Part shown: piece after piece, positions 31,942 through 32,194 of the stretch
How the letters are laid out: every line of letters starts with the position of its first letter
How positions within the stretch are numbered: the stretch's first letter is position 1
From: Gammaproteobacteria bacterium
Lineage (GTDB): Bacteria > Pseudomonadota > Gammaproteobacteria > Steroidobacterales > Steroidobacteraceae
Length of the DNA stretch: 32,194 nt
Direction of reading: 5' to 3'
NCBI GenBank assembly: GCA_947469285.1
Contig: CANIOW010000031.1
Coordinates: 1 to 32,194 of the forward strand
Program-made: the position numbers and the translations under genes
Notes under the pieces: model-generated
The model's database searches: none
What the model saw: the letters and a program-made list of their open reading frames with translations, nothing else
What the model was told of the DNA's origin: nothing

Positions 31942-31951
31942 GCGCGGTGAC
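31916..31951 (+). repeat. 36-bp dispersed direct repeat, chromosomal copy
   Basis: Matches 13582-13617 at 35 of 36 positions in the same orientation. It lies 86 bp beyond attR. Confidence 0.85.
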
Positions 31952-32061
31952 AGCGGGGTTTTAACGCCCTCCACGTATGTTGCAGGGGCACTAATGAGCC
32001 AATCGGATTAACGTGGTCCCGCTGGTGAGGGTGACCTAGAAAACCGCGTGAATAGGGAAGA

Positions 32062-32163
32062 CTAGGTCAGTTTCTTTTCCAGCCATTTCGTCACGCCGAG
32101 GCCAACGCCGAGGCCGACGCCAAATAAAAACCCCGTCAGTAACCATGTCCCTAAATTAATCAT
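32062..32163 (-). CDS. 33-residue single-span membrane protein with glycine-repeat helix
   Basis: ATG 32163 has GGAG eight bases upstream. The product has one membrane helix (WLLTGFLFGVGLGVGLGV, about residues 7-24) followed by a short basic tail (TKWLEKKLT), which predicts an inside C terminus. The GVGLGVGLG repeat would allow tight helix packing. It is too short for most gene finders. I recognise no family. Ribosome-binding site and clean topology support a real small protein; the function is unknown. It lies in the chromosomal right flank. Confidence 0.6.
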   Translation of the reverse strand: MINLGTWLLTGFLFGVGLGVGLGVTKWLEKKLT

Positions 32164-32194
32164 GTCAGTACTCCAGATTGATAACGCCTAAGAG

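Overview
The window is a proteobacterial chromosome segment, probably Beta- or Gammaproteobacteria. This rests on the divergent rnfH-ratA / smpB block and an ssrA whose tag reads ANDNSYALAA. A mobile island of about 24.3 kb has inserted into the 3' end of ssrA.

Chromosomal left flank (1-7561). After rnfH (partial), ratA and smpB comes a four-gene cytochrome/porin cluster on the minus strand. In transcription order it is a periplasmic monoheme cytochrome c, a decaheme MtrA/MtoA-type cytochrome, an MtrB/MtoB-type outer-membrane barrel, and a tetraheme NapC/CymA-type quinol cytochrome. This D-A-B-C content and order matches the MtoABCD-type conduit described for neutrophilic Fe(II) oxidisers, and no MtrC-like surface cytochrome is present. 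A TauE-type transporter, a RidA protein and the tmRNA gene follow.

Island (7548-31830). A 16-bp direct repeat marks both ends: one copy is the ssrA 3' end, the other lies at 31815-31830. Integrase arm-type repeats (GGGTAAC units, 12 bp apart) occur next to both ends. The original ssrA terminator now lies just outside the right end, 24 kb from its gene. The left third holds the mobile module: a P4-type tyrosine integrase with a GTGA-coupled unknown gene, an AlpA-like regulator whose ribosome-binding site lies in a hairpin, an unknown gene, a family A DNA polymerase with proofreading domain, a winged-helix-like protein, and decayed mobC and relaxase genes. The middle (14.7-29.4 kb) is a long minus-strand catabolic operon behind a TonB-dependent receptor, with a divergent TetR regulator. 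It encodes two SDRs, a GST, two MaoC-like proteins, a DUF35 protein, a degenerate thiolase-like protein, a Baeyer-Villiger-type monooxygenase, an HSL-family esterase, an acyl-CoA synthetase, and a secreted cytochrome c / beta-propeller fusion. Together these suggest uptake and breakdown of a hydrophobic alicyclic ketone (terpenoid- or steroid-like): ring oxygenation to a lactone, hydrolysis, CoA activation, hydration and C-C cleavage. The substrate is inferred, not seen.

The right end (29.4-31.8 kb) is a graveyard: pieces of a hydrolase, betB, betA, a D-2-hydroxyacid dehydrogenase, a Sel1-like/Phd-like chimera and an AAA replication ATPase, then a small lipoprotein. Beyond attR lie the ssrA terminator, a remnant of a gene also present inside the island, and a 33-residue membrane protein.
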